The notes: generated by a model not told the origin, from the sequence alone. A stretch of 64,000 bases of DNA from Lepagella muris (GCF_004793975.1 NZ_SRYB01000028.1:1-64000); one strand, 5' to 3'; numbered from the stretch's first letter, positions 42,923 through 51,405 are shown. Translations and numbers: made by a program.

Positions 42923-43057
42923 TTATCTGATTTTGCGGGCTATGCCCGTTATTATTCTTGCGAGGATTGTGAAAAGCCAAATGGCAGCGGTCAGGAGGAC
43001 CGCGAGTATTGCGCCGGATATTGCGGCAATACGTGTCAAGAGTCTCATAGCCTTCAT
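42923..43057 (-). CDS. 44-residue membrane protein between traG and traI
   Basis: A small gene that is easy to miss: ATG 43055-43057, stop 42923-42925. The product begins MKAMRLLTRIAAISGAIL, has one strong transmembrane helix (about 10-35) and a basic end (GIARKIR). The start overlaps the traG stop in ATGA (4 nt shared) and the stop lies 20 nt before traI, so it fits into the operon exactly. It holds the TraH position of CTnDOT-type operons, but sequence is too short to call it TraH with certainty. Confidence 0.6.
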   Translation of the reverse strand: MKAMRLLTRIAAISGAILAVLLTAAIWLFTILARIITGIARKIR

Positions 43058-45561
43058 ACATTGCCTTCCCTCCTTTCATTGGCAAGCACCCTTATCGCGT
43101 TCTCGATGTTGCCACCGAGTTGCGCAGCCTTGTTGAGCACCTGAACCTTCTCAGTTTCCTCGGTTGTGTAGCAGAGGTATTCCTCCGGCGACACCTCCGT
43201 GGCATAGACAGCGGATTGTGTGCCACCTAAGCCAATCCATACCTCTTTGTAGAGGCGGTTGGGGTTGTTCGCCATATTGATACTGAGTATCTGCGCCTTC
43301 TCCTTGTCGGTCAGGCCAAGCAGTTCCTGAATCTGGTCAAAGCGGTTCATGTACTTGCGCTGGTCGAGAAGTATCTTGCAGTCGGAGTTGTTGATGATGG
43401 TTTCCTTGACAATCGGCGACGATATGATGTCATCAACCTCCTGCGTAACTACCACCGCCTCACCGAAATACTTTCGGACGGTCTTAAAGAGGTATTTCAT
43501 ATACTCTGCCATGTTTGCCGTTGACAAAGCCTTCCAAGCCTCTTCCACGATTATCATCTTACGGATACCTTTGAGCCTTCGCATCTTGTTGATGAAAGCC
43601 TCCATGATGATTATTGTCACCACCGGGAATAATTCGCGATTCTCTTTTATACTGTCAATCTCGAATACCACGAACCGCTTGTTGAGCAGGTCTATGTTTT
43701 CCTTTGAGTTGAGCAGGAAATCAAATCTACCGCCGTGATAGTATTGGCGTAGGGTTGTCAGGAAATTGTCAATGTCGAAGTCCTGTTTGTAGATGGGGAT
43801 AGGACGGTTTGCCATTTCCGTGCGGTAGTCATCGCGCATGAACTCGTAGAACGAATTGAAGCATGGCACGATGTCTCTATCACGGCTCATCTTGTCAAGG
43901 AACATCGACAATGCCGAGCCTAACTCACCGCTTTCGGTCTTTGTCACGCGGTCGTCCTCCGACTTCCACAGCGTCAGCAGCAGTGTCTTGATACTATCCT
44001 TCTTTTCCACATCAAAAATTCCATCGTCAGTGTAGAACGGGTTGAAAGATATAGGGTTATCCTCCGTATAGGTGTAGTAGATGCCGTCCTCGCCGTGCGT
44101 GCGGTTGTGGATAAGGTTGCACAACCCTTCGTAGGAATTGCCGGTATCAATCAGTAGCACATGGGTACCTTGTTCGTAATACTGCCGGACCAAGTGGTTG
44201 GTGAAGAATGACTTTCCGCTACCTGACGGCCCAAGTATGAACTTATTACGGTTGGTGGTTATGCCTCTTTTCATCGGCTCATCGCTTATATCCAAGTGGA
44301 TAGGTTTTCCGGTAAGGCGGTCAACCATCTTTATGCCGAATGGCGAGAGCGAAGAACGGTAGTTTGTTTCAGCGGTGAAAAAGCAGACCGCAGGCTCAAT
44401 GAAAGTGTAGAAACTTTCCTCGGCAGGAAAATCAGCCTCATTGCCGGGCATCGCCGCCCAAAACAGTGTCGGGCAGTCGATGGTGTTATGCCTCGGCATA
44501 CATCCCATAGTGGCGAGCTGACCACCAACATCATTCTTGATCCGGCGCAGTTCCTCGGCATCGTCGCTCCATGCCATTATATTGCAGTGACAACGGACGG
44601 AGGTCAATCCGTAAGAGTGAGCCTCATTTAGATACCTGTCAATCCACTCCTTATTTATGGCGTTGCTTCGGCTGTACTTTGAAAGACTGTTCATATTACG
44701 GGCAGTCTTTTCAAAGCGGGTCAGATTCTCATCGTGGTCGTCAATCAGCACATACTGGTTGTAGATATGGTTGCATGGGAGTAACAGCCCAACGGGAGAG
44801 GCAAAACTCAATCGGCAATCAGATCTATCCGTTGATAACCGCTCATATCGGTTGTCGGTGCTGACCTTGCCGGGCAAGTCCTCGGTATCTGACAGCGTGT
44901 GCAGACACAGCATCTTGTCGCCAATGCGCATTTCCTTTGCCGACAGGTCTATATCTTCAAGGCAGTTTACATCGCCCATTGAGAGAGCCATATACTTCTC
45001 GATGATACCCGATGAATTGTCAGTGCCGACAATCTCATCATCGCTCAATCGGCGCAGCTTTATATAGCCGGTATCATTGATTATTCGCTCGAACTGCTCC
45101 ACCGATTCCATGAACTTGACGATCATCTCGTGATTAAGCTCCTTCGGTGTTATTCGTCCACGGCAGAGGGTGGAGAAGTTGCTCTGCTGGCGCATACGCT
45201 CCTTTGTGGTTTTTGTCAGGAACAGGTAGCATTTGTGAGCCAGATACGGACGCTCATTGAAATGGCGTTCAAAACTCCTATCCAAAAAGGATAAGTCGTC
45301 CTTTTGAAGTTCCGGCTTGTAACTCTCACTGACAAACCAGTCCTGCTTATGTACCACCGAGAAATGCGGCAATACCTTTATCGCCTTGCACCATGCCGAG
45401 TGCATCGCCTCATATTCCTGCGAGGTGACTGTGAACAGTTCCGGGAGGCTCACCTCAAAGGCCACGGTGATGTCCGCGTCCTTTGAGATGATGCAACCGT
45501 GTTCCACGGCAAGCAGCGGCAGCTTGCTTTCGAGTGTGGTCGCTTTTAACGTGTTTCTCAT
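43054..45561 (-). CDS. traG: TraG conjugation ATPase (VirB4 family)
   Basis: 835 residues. The N-terminal VirB4 domain opens MRNTLKATTLESKLPLLAVE, the usual TraG beginning. The C-terminal ATPase has Walker A ILGPSGSGKSFFTNHLVRQY (about 437-456) and Walker B RKMIIVEEAWKAL (about 663-675), followed by TVRKYFGEAVVVTQEVDDII. This is the essential inner-membrane/cytoplasmic ATPase of the type IV secretion-like mating channel. It overlaps traF by 4 nt and the 44-residue gene by 4 nt. Confidence 0.95.
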   Translation of the reverse strand: MRNTLKATTLESKLPLLAVEHGCIISKDADITVAFEVSLPELFTVTSQEYEAMHSAWCKAIKVLPHFSVVHKQDWFVSESYKPELQKDDLSFLDRSFERHFNERPYLAHKCYLFLTKTTKERMRQQSNFSTLCRGRITPKELNHEMIVKFMESVEQFERIINDTGYIKLRRLSDDEIVGTDNSSGIIEKYMALSMGDVNCLEDIDLSAKEMRIGDKMLCLHTLSDTEDLPGKVSTDNRYERLSTDRSDCRLSFASPVGLLLPCNHIYNQYVLIDDHDENLTRFEKTARNMNSLSKYSRSNAINKEWIDRYLNEAHSYGLTSVRCHCNIMAWSDDAEELRRIKNDVGGQLATMGCMPRHNTIDCPTLFWAAMPGNEADFPAEESFYTFIEPAVCFFTAETNYRSSLSPFGIKMVDRLTGKPIHLDISDEPMKRGITTNRNKFILGPSGSGKSFFTNHLVRQYYEQGTHVLLIDTGNSYEGLCNLIHNRTHGEDGIYYTYTEDNPISFNPFYTDDGIFDVEKKDSIKTLLLTLWKSEDDRVTKTESGELGSALSMFLDKMSRDRDIVPCFNSFYEFMRDDYRTEMANRPIPIYKQDFDIDNFLTTLRQYYHGGRFDFLLNSKENIDLLNKRFVVFEIDSIKENRELFPVVTIIIMEAFINKMRRLKGIRKMIIVEEAWKALSTANMAEYMKYLFKTVRKYFGEAVVVTQEVDDIISSPIVKETIINNSDCKILLDQRKYMNRFDQIQELLGLTDKEKAQILSINMANNPNRLYKEVWIGLGGTQSAVYATEVSPEEYLCYTTEETEKVQVLNKAAQLGGNIENAIRVLANERREGNV

Positions 45562-45875
45562 TTTCTTCCTTTTATCAGTCGGTTAAGGCGCAGACGGTTG
45601 ATGATGTAGCGCGGATGATATTTCACAGCCGCCAGTTTCATCAGCCCGTACTGCCCGTACTTGGCATTGAGGTGGAAGGTGAGCCACACAAGGATTGAGG
45701 TGACAGTTATGCCGAAGCCTATGCAGAACCACTGCGAGATGCCGACAACATACATGATGACAAACACCACGAACATACCGAGCAGACCTCCGGCGAAGAT
45801 GAACAGATACTGAGCCTTCAATCCCTTGTACTCGACACTCTTTCCAATGCCTTTGTTAATCGAATACTCTGCCAT
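45558..45875 (-). CDS. traF: TraF conjugal transfer protein (DUF4133)
   Basis: 105 residues. MAEYSINKGIGKSVEYKGLK is the standard TraF beginning; two transmembrane helices follow (about 26-45 and 50-68), and a C-terminal basic segment ends ...RLNRLIKGRK. It corresponds to VirB3-like inner-membrane proteins that partner VirB4. It overlaps traG by 4 nt and lies 9 nt after traE. Confidence 0.92.
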   Translation of the reverse strand: MAEYSINKGIGKSVEYKGLKAQYLFIFAGGLLGMFVVFVIMYVVGISQWFCIGFGITVTSILVWLTFHLNAKYGQYGLMKLAAVKYHPRYIINRLRLNRLIKGRK

Positions 45876-45884
45876 AGCAGGAGG

Positions 45885-46184
45885 TTAGAGGAAGAATGAG
45901 CGGAGAATGGTAGCGGCCACAATTAGGAAGATACAGGCACCGAACCACGAAGCGGCGGTCTTGCTTGTGTCAGGATCGCCTGACGACCACTTGGAATAGA
46001 CCTTGATACCGCCGATGAGTCCGACCACCGCGCCGATGGCGTACACCAATTTCGTCCCTGGGTCGAAATAAGAACTCACCATAGAGGTGGCCTCGTTGAT
46101 ACCTGCCATGCCGTTGCCGGCAGCGAATGAGTTTGATACTGTTGCCGCTATAAGCAGCAGGGTGAAAAGTTTTCTTTTAATCAT
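45885..46184 (-). CDS. traE: TraE conjugal transfer protein (DUF4134)
   Basis: 99 residues from ATG 46184 (MIKRKLFTLLLIAATVSNSF), a signal peptide followed by GMAGINEATSMVSSYFDPGT, then two hydrophobic helices. This is DUF4134, the VirB2/pilin-like TraE of Bacteroidales conjugative transposons. The longer in-frame reading to 46418 is rejected because it runs antiparallel to the end of traD in Arg/Thr/Asn-rich sequence and would bury the signal peptide. 82 nt of spacer separates it from traD. Confidence 0.9.
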   Translation of the reverse strand: MIKRKLFTLLLIAATVSNSFAAGNGMAGINEATSMVSSYFDPGTKLVYAIGAVVGLIGGIKVYSKWSSGDPDTSKTAASWFGACIFLIVAATILRSFFL

Positions 46185-46266
46185 AAAATCTTTTTTGTTT
46201 TGTGTGCGGGGGATTGGATAGTTCCCCGTCACGGGTTTTGATTCAGTTGTTGGGATTTTTAGTGGG

Positions 46267-47016
46267 TTATTTCTTGTAGTCGCTGATGCGGAAGTCGTCG
46301 ATGCTGTCCGGCAATTCCTTTGCCTTCTTTGGCTTCGGCTTAGGTTTCGGCTTTTCGGATTTAGATTCCGATACCTTTGTTTCCTCGCCGTCAATCTGTT
46401 TGGCGGTGTAGTCAGCAATAAGGTTGATGAAATTGGAGTGCAACGGTTCCGGGAGCGACATCACAAGATTTGTTCCGTCAACGCTCAGCATGGCTCCGAC
46501 AGCGTTGCTCTTTTCCTGTTCGGTTGCATTGCCATCCTTCAGCGTTTTCAGGTTACGGTCAAGCTCGTCAAAAGCCGGGATGCTCTCGTCATCCTCCGCC
46601 GGGGCAGCCTCCTGACCCTCGGCGGGTCCTTCAGTACGGTTGTCCTCAAATGCCTTGTTGACATCCTTGACAGCAGTGAATCGGGATGTGGATGCTGTGT
46701 CCGGTGTGTGACGTGCATTATAGTCGTCATCAAACTCCGTGTCCTTTTCCTGAAGGGCCTCATGCACCTCGTTCCTTACCATGCCCGGAAGCATATCGGC
46801 CACCGCAGCGCGGATTTCAGAGATATGGATGGTGGATTTGGTAACAAGCGCATCCTCATTGTCGGGCGTTTCCGTTGGAGAATCGGCTTTAATCTCCATT
46901 TCCGCCCGCACTCCGTCCTTCTCCCTGTCAATGTTGAACTTCACGTTACCCCGGATAAAGAATATCCAGATTATCACGATATTCGTGATAAGAATGAGCA
47001 CCAGCAGTGACTTCAT
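46267..47016 (-). CDS. traD: TraD-like conjugal transfer protein
   Basis: 249 residues. One N-terminal transmembrane helix (MKSLLVLILITNIVIIWIFF) is followed by an acidic, low-complexity region (ESIPAFDELDRNLKTLKDGN near 147), then a helical core and a Lys/Pro tail (KPKPKPKKAKELPDS) ending RISDYKK. This matches the TraD slot of the CTnDOT-type operon (between DUF3408 genes and traE); its role is not established. It overlaps the DUF3408 gene before it by 4 nt. Confidence 0.8.
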   Translation of the reverse strand: MKSLLVLILITNIVIIWIFFIRGNVKFNIDREKDGVRAEMEIKADSPTETPDNEDALVTKSTIHISEIRAAVADMLPGMVRNEVHEALQEKDTEFDDDYNARHTPDTASTSRFTAVKDVNKAFEDNRTEGPAEGQEAAPAEDDESIPAFDELDRNLKTLKDGNATEQEKSNAVGAMLSVDGTNLVMSLPEPLHSNFINLIADYTAKQIDGEETKVSESKSEKPKPKPKPKKAKELPDSIDDFRISDYKK

Positions 47017-47342
47017 AGGCGGGTGAGGGGGCTTGCGTTGAACAAAGACTTGATTGTCGCGGCGTTGCGCTCCAGATGCTCCAGTATGATTTCCTCGACA
47101 TACGCGCCGATGGACGCTTCCCCCTGACCCATCACAGCGGCGTATTTGGCTATACGGTGTACGAGTTCGCGGTTGACGAATATCCCTTTGCGCGGCGCTT
47201 CTATTCGGTTGCGCGACAGGAAGCGGTCGAGATACCGGGCCTCTGCCTTCGTGTCCGGGCTTTCCGGCTGTCCGTCCACCACGGCTGTGCCTGTGAACGA
47301 AATTTTCTTTGGTGTCTTTTTCTTTTTGTTATTGAAAAACAT
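47013..47342 (-). CDS. traC: DUF3408 protein, first paralogue upstream of traD
   Basis: 109 residues. A basic N-terminus (FFNNKKKKTPKKISF) precedes the helical DUF3408 core (IFVNRELVHRIAKYAAVMGQ, IGAYVEEIILEHLERNAATI). The pattern, a strand followed by two helices with a G-x-Y/F-V-E-x-I-I/V centre, suggests a ribbon-helix-helix-like DNA-binding protein. It is one of three tandem relatives between parA and traD. The traC name follows operon position only. Confidence 0.75.
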   Translation of the reverse strand: MFFNNKKKKTPKKISFTGTAVVDGQPESPDTKAEARYLDRFLSRNRIEAPRKGIFVNRELVHRIAKYAAVMGQGEASIGAYVEEIILEHLERNAATIKSLFNASPLTRL

Positions 47343-47358
47343 AGTGTTTGAGTTTGAG

Positions 47359-47625
47359 TTACTGTTTGGGGATTTTTAATACGGGCGGATTTGTCAGCAT
47401 AGCCTTCACCACATCCTCATGGGTGGAAAGATGCCGGCTTATGACATTCTCCACAAAACCGCCGATTGTAGCAGTCTCTACGCCCGATAGATGTATGATC
47501 AGCGAGATTTGCCTTGCGGTCTTGTCCGAGATGCGTACCTGACGACCGCCTCCCGGTATGCGGCAAGGTGCAAGGAAAGCATCGCAGTATGCTGTCACAT
47601 CATCCGCATTGACTTTTTTATTCAT
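47359..47625 (-). CDS. DUF3408 protein, second paralogue
   Basis: 88 residues with the same core as its neighbours (VRISDKTARQISLIIHLSGV, IGGFVENVISRHLSTHEDVV). It is the shortest of the three and lacks the long charged N-terminus. It overlaps the third paralogue by 4 nt (ATGA) and precedes the first by 16 nt. Probable RHH-type DNA-binding protein, possibly an accessory to relaxosome or partition functions; inference only. Confidence 0.75.
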   Translation of the reverse strand: MNKKVNADDVTAYCDAFLAPCRIPGGGRQVRISDKTARQISLIIHLSGVETATIGGFVENVISRHLSTHEDVVKAMLTNPPVLKIPKQ

Positions 47626-48014
47626 ATTTCTGCCTTGAATTTTTCTGTTAGTAATCTTGTTATCAGTCCGGAATATTCTTCCAGATGTCTTGCCAGCACA
47701 TTGTTCACATACTGCGACACGCTTATCTCGTTGTCGCCGATTATGCTCACGATGCGGTTGAGAACCGTGTGTATATCCTTGTGGATAAGCGCTTGCCCCG
47801 GTCCCTTGCGGAAATTGAGGCTTTTATTGCGGATATAGGTGTCCATATACCGCTCCTCGTCGCCATTGGATGAAGACTTTGCTTTCTCCTTGTTTTTATC
47901 CTCACGCGGCTCTTTCTCCGGCTTTGGTGTGGAGGCGGGCGGGGTCGGCTTGGGGCGCAGCGCATGGAGGAACTGTTCTCCTTGTTCATTGATTTCTTTC
48001 TCGTCCAAAGCCAT
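47622..48014 (-). CDS. traB: DUF3408 protein, third paralogue (TraB position)
   Basis: 130 residues. A Pro/Lys/Glu-rich N-terminal half (PKPTPPASTPKPEKEPREDK) is followed by the DUF3408 core (ALIHKDIHTVLNRIVSIIGD, VSQYVNNVLARHLEEYSGLI). It starts 2 nt after parA. The three paralogues differ mainly in the length of the charged head. The traB name follows operon position. Confidence 0.78.
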   Translation of the reverse strand: MALDEKEINEQGEQFLHALRPKPTPPASTPKPEKEPREDKNKEKAKSSSNGDEERYMDTYIRNKSLNFRKGPGQALIHKDIHTVLNRIVSIIGDNEISVSQYVNNVLARHLEEYSGLITRLLTEKFKAEI

Positions 48015-48016
48015 AG

Positions 48017-48775
48017 TCAGATCCCCATTATGCCCATTATTTCATTCACCACCTCTTCTATGCCGCTCCCTTTCAGGGATGCCTTGTCAGGTGGCAGTAT
48101 GGTCGAACGGAACACGCTGAACCGCTTTTCACCCTGACCCTCCTTGCGGAACTTGGTGCTGTCTGGAAGCACCGTTTCCATTACGGGTATGCCCAGAGTG
48201 CCGATGAACTGCTCGCAAAGGCATTGCAGATCGCTACGCTCACGGGTGGGCACCTTGTTCCAGAGCATATAAAAGCCCTTGATTTTCGACTTCGCGGTCG
48301 TGATGAGCGTGTTGTGGACTATGTTCGCGAAGGCTACCGAGGTCTCCATAACCATAGGGTCGGTGGTTATCGGGCAGAACACATAATCCATCTGCGAGAT
48401 TGTGTTTATCACATAGTTGTTGTTCACCGTTCCTGGCAAGTCGAAGAAAATGATACGCGGAGGGTTCTCCATGGCGGCGTATGACTCCGCCACGGCGAGG
48501 GCATCCTCCGGGGTTGACCTCACGATGTCGTATGCACAGCCGTTTCGCGCCTTCCAAGTGCGGAAAACTATCTCGTTCACCTTCCTGCTCTTTTCGGCGA
48601 GAATAAAGTCACGGTCACGCAGGTCTGCGAGATTGTTCTGCGGATAGTCGCAGTCGATGGCGATTAGGTCTATTCCCCTGATGAAATAGAGGTAGCTTGC
48701 CAGTACCGCCGTAAGTGTCGTTTTGCCGGCTCCACCTTTTTGAGTGGAGACAGCCACATAGAGTGGTTTTGCCAT
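48017..48775 (-). CDS. traA: ParA/TraA ATPase of the transfer operon
   Basis: 252 residues. A deviant Walker A (STQKGGAGKTTLTAVLASYL, residues 10-29) with the signature first lysine defines the ParA/MinD family; FFDLPGTVNNNYVINTIS (about 118) is Walker B, and SQMDYVFCPITTDPMVMETS the following block. In CTnDOT-type elements it is called TraA and opens the transfer operon; its role in positioning or maintenance of the element is inferred from family. No ParB partner gene is adjacent, but a parS-like palindrome lies 690 nt upstream. Confidence 0.92.
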   Translation of the reverse strand: MAKPLYVAVSTQKGGAGKTTLTAVLASYLYFIRGIDLIAIDCDYPQNNLADLRDRDFILAEKSRKVNEIVFRTWKARNGCAYDIVRSTPEDALAVAESYAAMENPPRIIFFDLPGTVNNNYVINTISQMDYVFCPITTDPMVMETSVAFANIVHNTLITTAKSKIKGFYMLWNKVPTRERSDLQCLCEQFIGTLGIPVMETVLPDSTKFRKEGQGEKRFSVFRSTILPPDKASLKGSGIEEVVNEIMGIMGI

Positions 48776-49193
48776 TCAAAAATGATTTAACTGTTAGAAA
48801 ATTTGTTGTCTGGGGGGAGCACTGATTGCTACATTTCGCTGTCGGCCTGTATTCCGCATAGCATGGAAAGGGATTCATCTCTTGTGAGCTGACCGGTCTT
48901 ATATCCGAGAGAAATCTCCTTGTGTGGAAGCCATAGGGGGTTGTCTATAAATCTATCGTGTTACAGATACTCATTGATGAATTTGCCGATGGATTTGAAA
49001 ATTCTTCAATCCGGAAATTGATTGTTCCGGCAATTCACCACTGCATTTGTCCGTTGCCTGATTCTTCAATCAGACGATGCCTTAACCCGTGGCTTCCTTA
49101 ATAAATTCAATGTTCGATGAGGGAATGAATCAACCGTTTTATGAGCCTTTGAATTGACCGGCTCATCAGTCCGTTTTTCCATCAATTCCTCTG

Positions 49194-49201
49194 CAAAGTA
49201 A
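49194..49201 (-). promoter_or_regulatory. Possible -7 box of the tra operon promoter
   Basis: Read leftward, TTACTTTG followed by CAGAGG matches the Bacteroidales -7 element. The -33 box is not at ideal spacing. It would give the tra operon a leader of about 410 nt. Confidence 0.35.
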
Positions 49202-49249
49202 CGCTCAAATTTTCTAATTTCCTAACAATCCGAGGGTTGTGGAGTATGT

Positions 49250-49278
49250 TGACTAATGGTTGACTGATTGTGACTAAT
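49250..49278. repeat. Three direct repeats TGACTrAT (iteron-like)
   Basis: TGACTAAT (49250-49257), TGACTGAT (49261-49268), TGACTAAT (49271-49278), spaced about one helical turn apart (11 and 10 nt) and centred between the opposing tra and mob promoter boxes. The phase and place suggest a protein-binding site that controls both operons. Confidence 0.6.
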
Positions 49279-49310
49279 CCGGGTATGGTGTGCGGACGCA
49301 AAATTGGCTG

Positions 49311-49318
49311 TAACTTTG
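49311..49318 (+). promoter_or_regulatory. Probable -7 box of the mobABC promoter
   Basis: TAACTTTG, a perfect Bacteroidales -7 element on the plus strand, 322 nt upstream of mobA. The -33 region is weak. The long leader contains the parS-like site and the oriT candidate. Confidence 0.45.
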
Positions 49319-49464
49319 CAGTGTCGGGAACATACCTGTATATCCGCATATCCCCGGACATGGAAATCCGGCTGTTTTCAGCAACACGCAAGGCATATTT
49401 TTCGGTAATGACCGGCACCGATTCCTATGCTGTCGATTGAAAGCCGATTTTTTAGGCAAAGGGA

Positions 49465-49478
49465 GTTTCACATGAAAC
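49465..49478. promoter_or_regulatory. parS-like palindrome
   Basis: GTTTCACATGAAAC is a 14-bp sequence that equals the core of the widely conserved chromosomal parS site (TGTTTCACGTGAAACA) with one central change (G to A). It lies 690 nt upstream of parA/traA and 160 nt before mobA. Confidence 0.45.
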
Positions 49479-49545
49479 CTGCAAGGTATGTGTTCCGCTG
49501 CAAACAATTAAAATTGCAGCACAACACCCTTGCGGTTGACACCGG

Positions 49546-49573
49546 GGGGAGCCGCTCCGAAGTCGCACTCCCC
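49546..49573. other. Candidate oriT dyad upstream of mobA
   Basis: GGGGAG (49546-49551) pairs with CTCCCC (49568-49573) around a 16-nt GC-rich loop, 67 nt before mobA, directly preceded by the sequence TTGCGGTTGACACC. An inverted repeat near a relaxase gene is the usual oriT form, but no experimentally known nick sequence was recognised. Confidence 0.35.
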
Positions 49574-49639
49574 TGAACTTGGAACCTGCGGTGCACACAG
49601 GCCTGTTTCCGGCACAAGTCACTAAAATCTCCAAATTTT

Positions 49640-50068
49640 ATGAATCAGAAAAATTACAGAAACGCAGGGAGGCATCCCAAACTTGATCCTACGGTGTACC
49701 GCTGTTCGGTCAACTTCAACGCCGTGGAGCAGTCGCAGCTTCAGGCGATGCACGAGAAATCGGGGGTGGAATCATTGTCCGCCTTCATCAAATTGCAGCT
49801 TTTCGGAAAGCCGTTCAAGGTATTCTATGTTGATGAGAACTCCAGAATCTTCATCGACAGGCTTTCCGACTTCAACGCAATGTACCGCACCATCGGAATA
49901 ACCTACGACCGTGCGGTAAGAGAACTGGAGGGCCACAACACATCCTCTCGCTCGTCCGCCATGCTCCGTGAGCTTGTCAAAGTGACAGGCGAGCTTGTGA
50001 AAGTGAGCCACCGCATCGTTGAACTCGCCGAAAAATTCGATGCCGAATGGTTGCAAAAATATCGTTAG
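49640..50068 (+). CDS. mobA: Mobilisation accessory protein MobA (relaxosome)
   Basis: 142 residues. RHPKLDPTVYRCSVNFNAVE is a ribbon-like beta strand followed by helices (QSQLQAMHEKSGVESLSAFI), the RHH pattern of small relaxosome proteins; the C-terminal half is helical with RELVKVTGELVKVSHRIVEL. Such proteins bind oriT and help the relaxase nick. The name follows Bacteroidales ICE usage, where mobA is the small accessory gene and mobB the relaxase. It overlaps mobB by 22 nt. Confidence 0.88.
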   Translation: MNQKNYRNAGRHPKLDPTVYRCSVNFNAVEQSQLQAMHEKSGVESLSAFIKLQLFGKPFKVFYVDENSRIFIDRLSDFNAMYRTIGITYDRAVRELEGHNTSSRSSAMLRELVKVTGELVKVSHRIVELAEKFDAEWLQKYR

Positions 50069-51384
50069 GTAACTCGCTGTATCGTGCGCTCTGCTACAAC
50101 GGGGAGAAAATCAACAAGGAGAACGGCAGGCTGCTTGCCACAAACAAGATCTACAACGATGGCACGGGAAAGGTAAACATCAACCGCGCCTATCAGGATT
50201 TCAGAAGCTGGATGCCAACCTCCACGCGCACGGAGCGGCCGATGGTGCATATCTCCCTCAATCCGCATCCCGACGACCGTTTGAGCGATGTGGAATACAC
50301 CGAACTCGCCCGCGAGTATATGGAAAGGATGGGCTTCGGCGATATGCCTTATATGGTTTATAAGCACATGGACATAGACCGCCACCATATACATATCGTA
50401 GCGCTCCGAGTCGATACCGACGGAAGATGTGTGTCTGACAAAAATAACTTCTACCGCAGCAAGGATATATGCCGCGATCTGGAGAAGAAATACAATCTGC
50501 GCTCATCCGAACGGCAGAAAATCACCCCGGATATGCCGATAAGGAAAATAAACCCTTCAGGCGACATCAAGCGGCAGCTTGCCAACACGGTGAAGATGGT
50601 AGGTATGCGCTACAGGTTCCAGACCATCGGCGAGTACAACGCAATTCTCTCATTATATAATGTGAGGTGTGAGCCGACCGACGGAAAGGTAAACGGACGC
50701 GAGTACCACGGGCTTGTCTATTTCGCCACCGATGACAGCGGCGCGACAATTGCGACACCTTTCAAATCCTCCCGTCTCGGCAAGTTCGCCGGACGTGATG
50801 CCATCGAGCAGAGGTTTCTCCGGGCGAAAGAAAAGGTGGACCCGAAGAAGACAAGGGCGATAGTTGCTCCTGTGCTTGCCGCCTGCACCGGCAAGGATGA
50901 TTTCATATCTCGTCTTAAAGAGGCGAGGATTGATGTGGTGTTCCGCTATACCGACGAGGGCAGGATTTATGGTGTCACATTCATAGACCATAACAACCTC
51001 GCCGTGTTGAACGGTTCCCGTCTTGGCAAGGAGTTCTCTGCAAACGCTTTGGAAAACAGATTCAACAGTCAGGAACAGCAGCCGGCGCAGCCGATTGCCG
51101 AAATTCAGCGGCCACAAGCAGATAACACAGCAACTGAGGATACGCGGCAGTCACAAACCGATACCTCACGACAGCCGGAACATGATGAAACGCCGCCTCA
51201 TGCCTCCGATTCAGCGCAGTCGCAGAGTTACAGGCCGCAAAGCCCCAACGACTATGACAATGCCCCGACGCTTCCCGGTCTTGACCTTTTCCAAGTTGGG
51301 CCCGGCTTCAACGCCGAGGAAGAAGCCTTCTACCGCGAGATGCAGCGGCGCAAGAAGAAAAAGCGTCGCGGCCCCAAATTGTAA
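50047..51384 (+). CDS. mobB: Relaxase MobB
   Basis: 445 residues. The relaxase/mobilisation nuclease domain is in the first 200 residues: SLGNSLYRALCYN (catalytic Tyr candidate near 12), the RPMVHISLNPHPDDRLSDVE region and DRHHIHIVALRVDTDGRCVS, which carries the metal-binding histidines near 112. A second region (about 250-330) is mixed. The C-terminus is a Gln/Pro-rich linker and a Lys/Arg end (RRKKKKRRGPKL). The enzyme nicks oriT and leads the strand into the recipient. Its start lies inside mobA, and mobC follows 21 nt after. Confidence 0.92.
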   Translation: MVAKISLGNSLYRALCYNGEKINKENGRLLATNKIYNDGTGKVNINRAYQDFRSWMPTSTRTERPMVHISLNPHPDDRLSDVEYTELAREYMERMGFGDMPYMVYKHMDIDRHHIHIVALRVDTDGRCVSDKNNFYRSKDICRDLEKKYNLRSSERQKITPDMPIRKINPSGDIKRQLANTVKMVGMRYRFQTIGEYNAILSLYNVRCEPTDGKVNGREYHGLVYFATDDSGATIATPFKSSRLGKFAGRDAIEQRFLRAKEKVDPKKTRAIVAPVLAACTGKDDFISRLKEARIDVVFRYTDEGRIYGVTFIDHNNLAVLNGSRLGKEFSANALENRFNSQEQQPAQPIAEIQRPQADNTATEDTRQSQTDTSRQPEHDETPPHASDSAQSQSYRPQSPNDYDNAPTLPGLDLFQVGPGFNAEEEAFYREMQRRKKKKRRGPKL

Positions 51385-51405
51385 AACCATTAACACCCAA
51401 ACAAA

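Larger units (their letters stand above)
48776..49639. other. Divergent tra/mob control region with probable oriT
   Basis: 864 bp without a credible CDS between the leftward tra operon and rightward mobABC. It holds opposing promoter-like -7 boxes (49194-49201 leftward, 49311-49318 rightward), three TGACTrAT repeats (49250-49278), a parS-like palindrome (49465-49478), a dyad CTGCAA/TTGCAG (49498-49519) and a GGGGAG/CTCCCC dyad (49546-49573) just upstream of mobA. In this class of elements oriT lies next to the mobilisation genes, so the origin of transfer is probably within 49440-49639. The nick site cannot be set by eye. Confidence 0.6.

Noticed and set aside
42903..43085. N-terminal extension of traI.
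   Set aside because: The same DNA encodes the 44-residue membrane protein with ATGA coupling, and the signal peptide begins at 42902.
46185..46418. N-terminal extension of traE.
   Set aside because: Would overlap the end of traD in another frame and place 78 low-complexity residues before a normal signal peptide.
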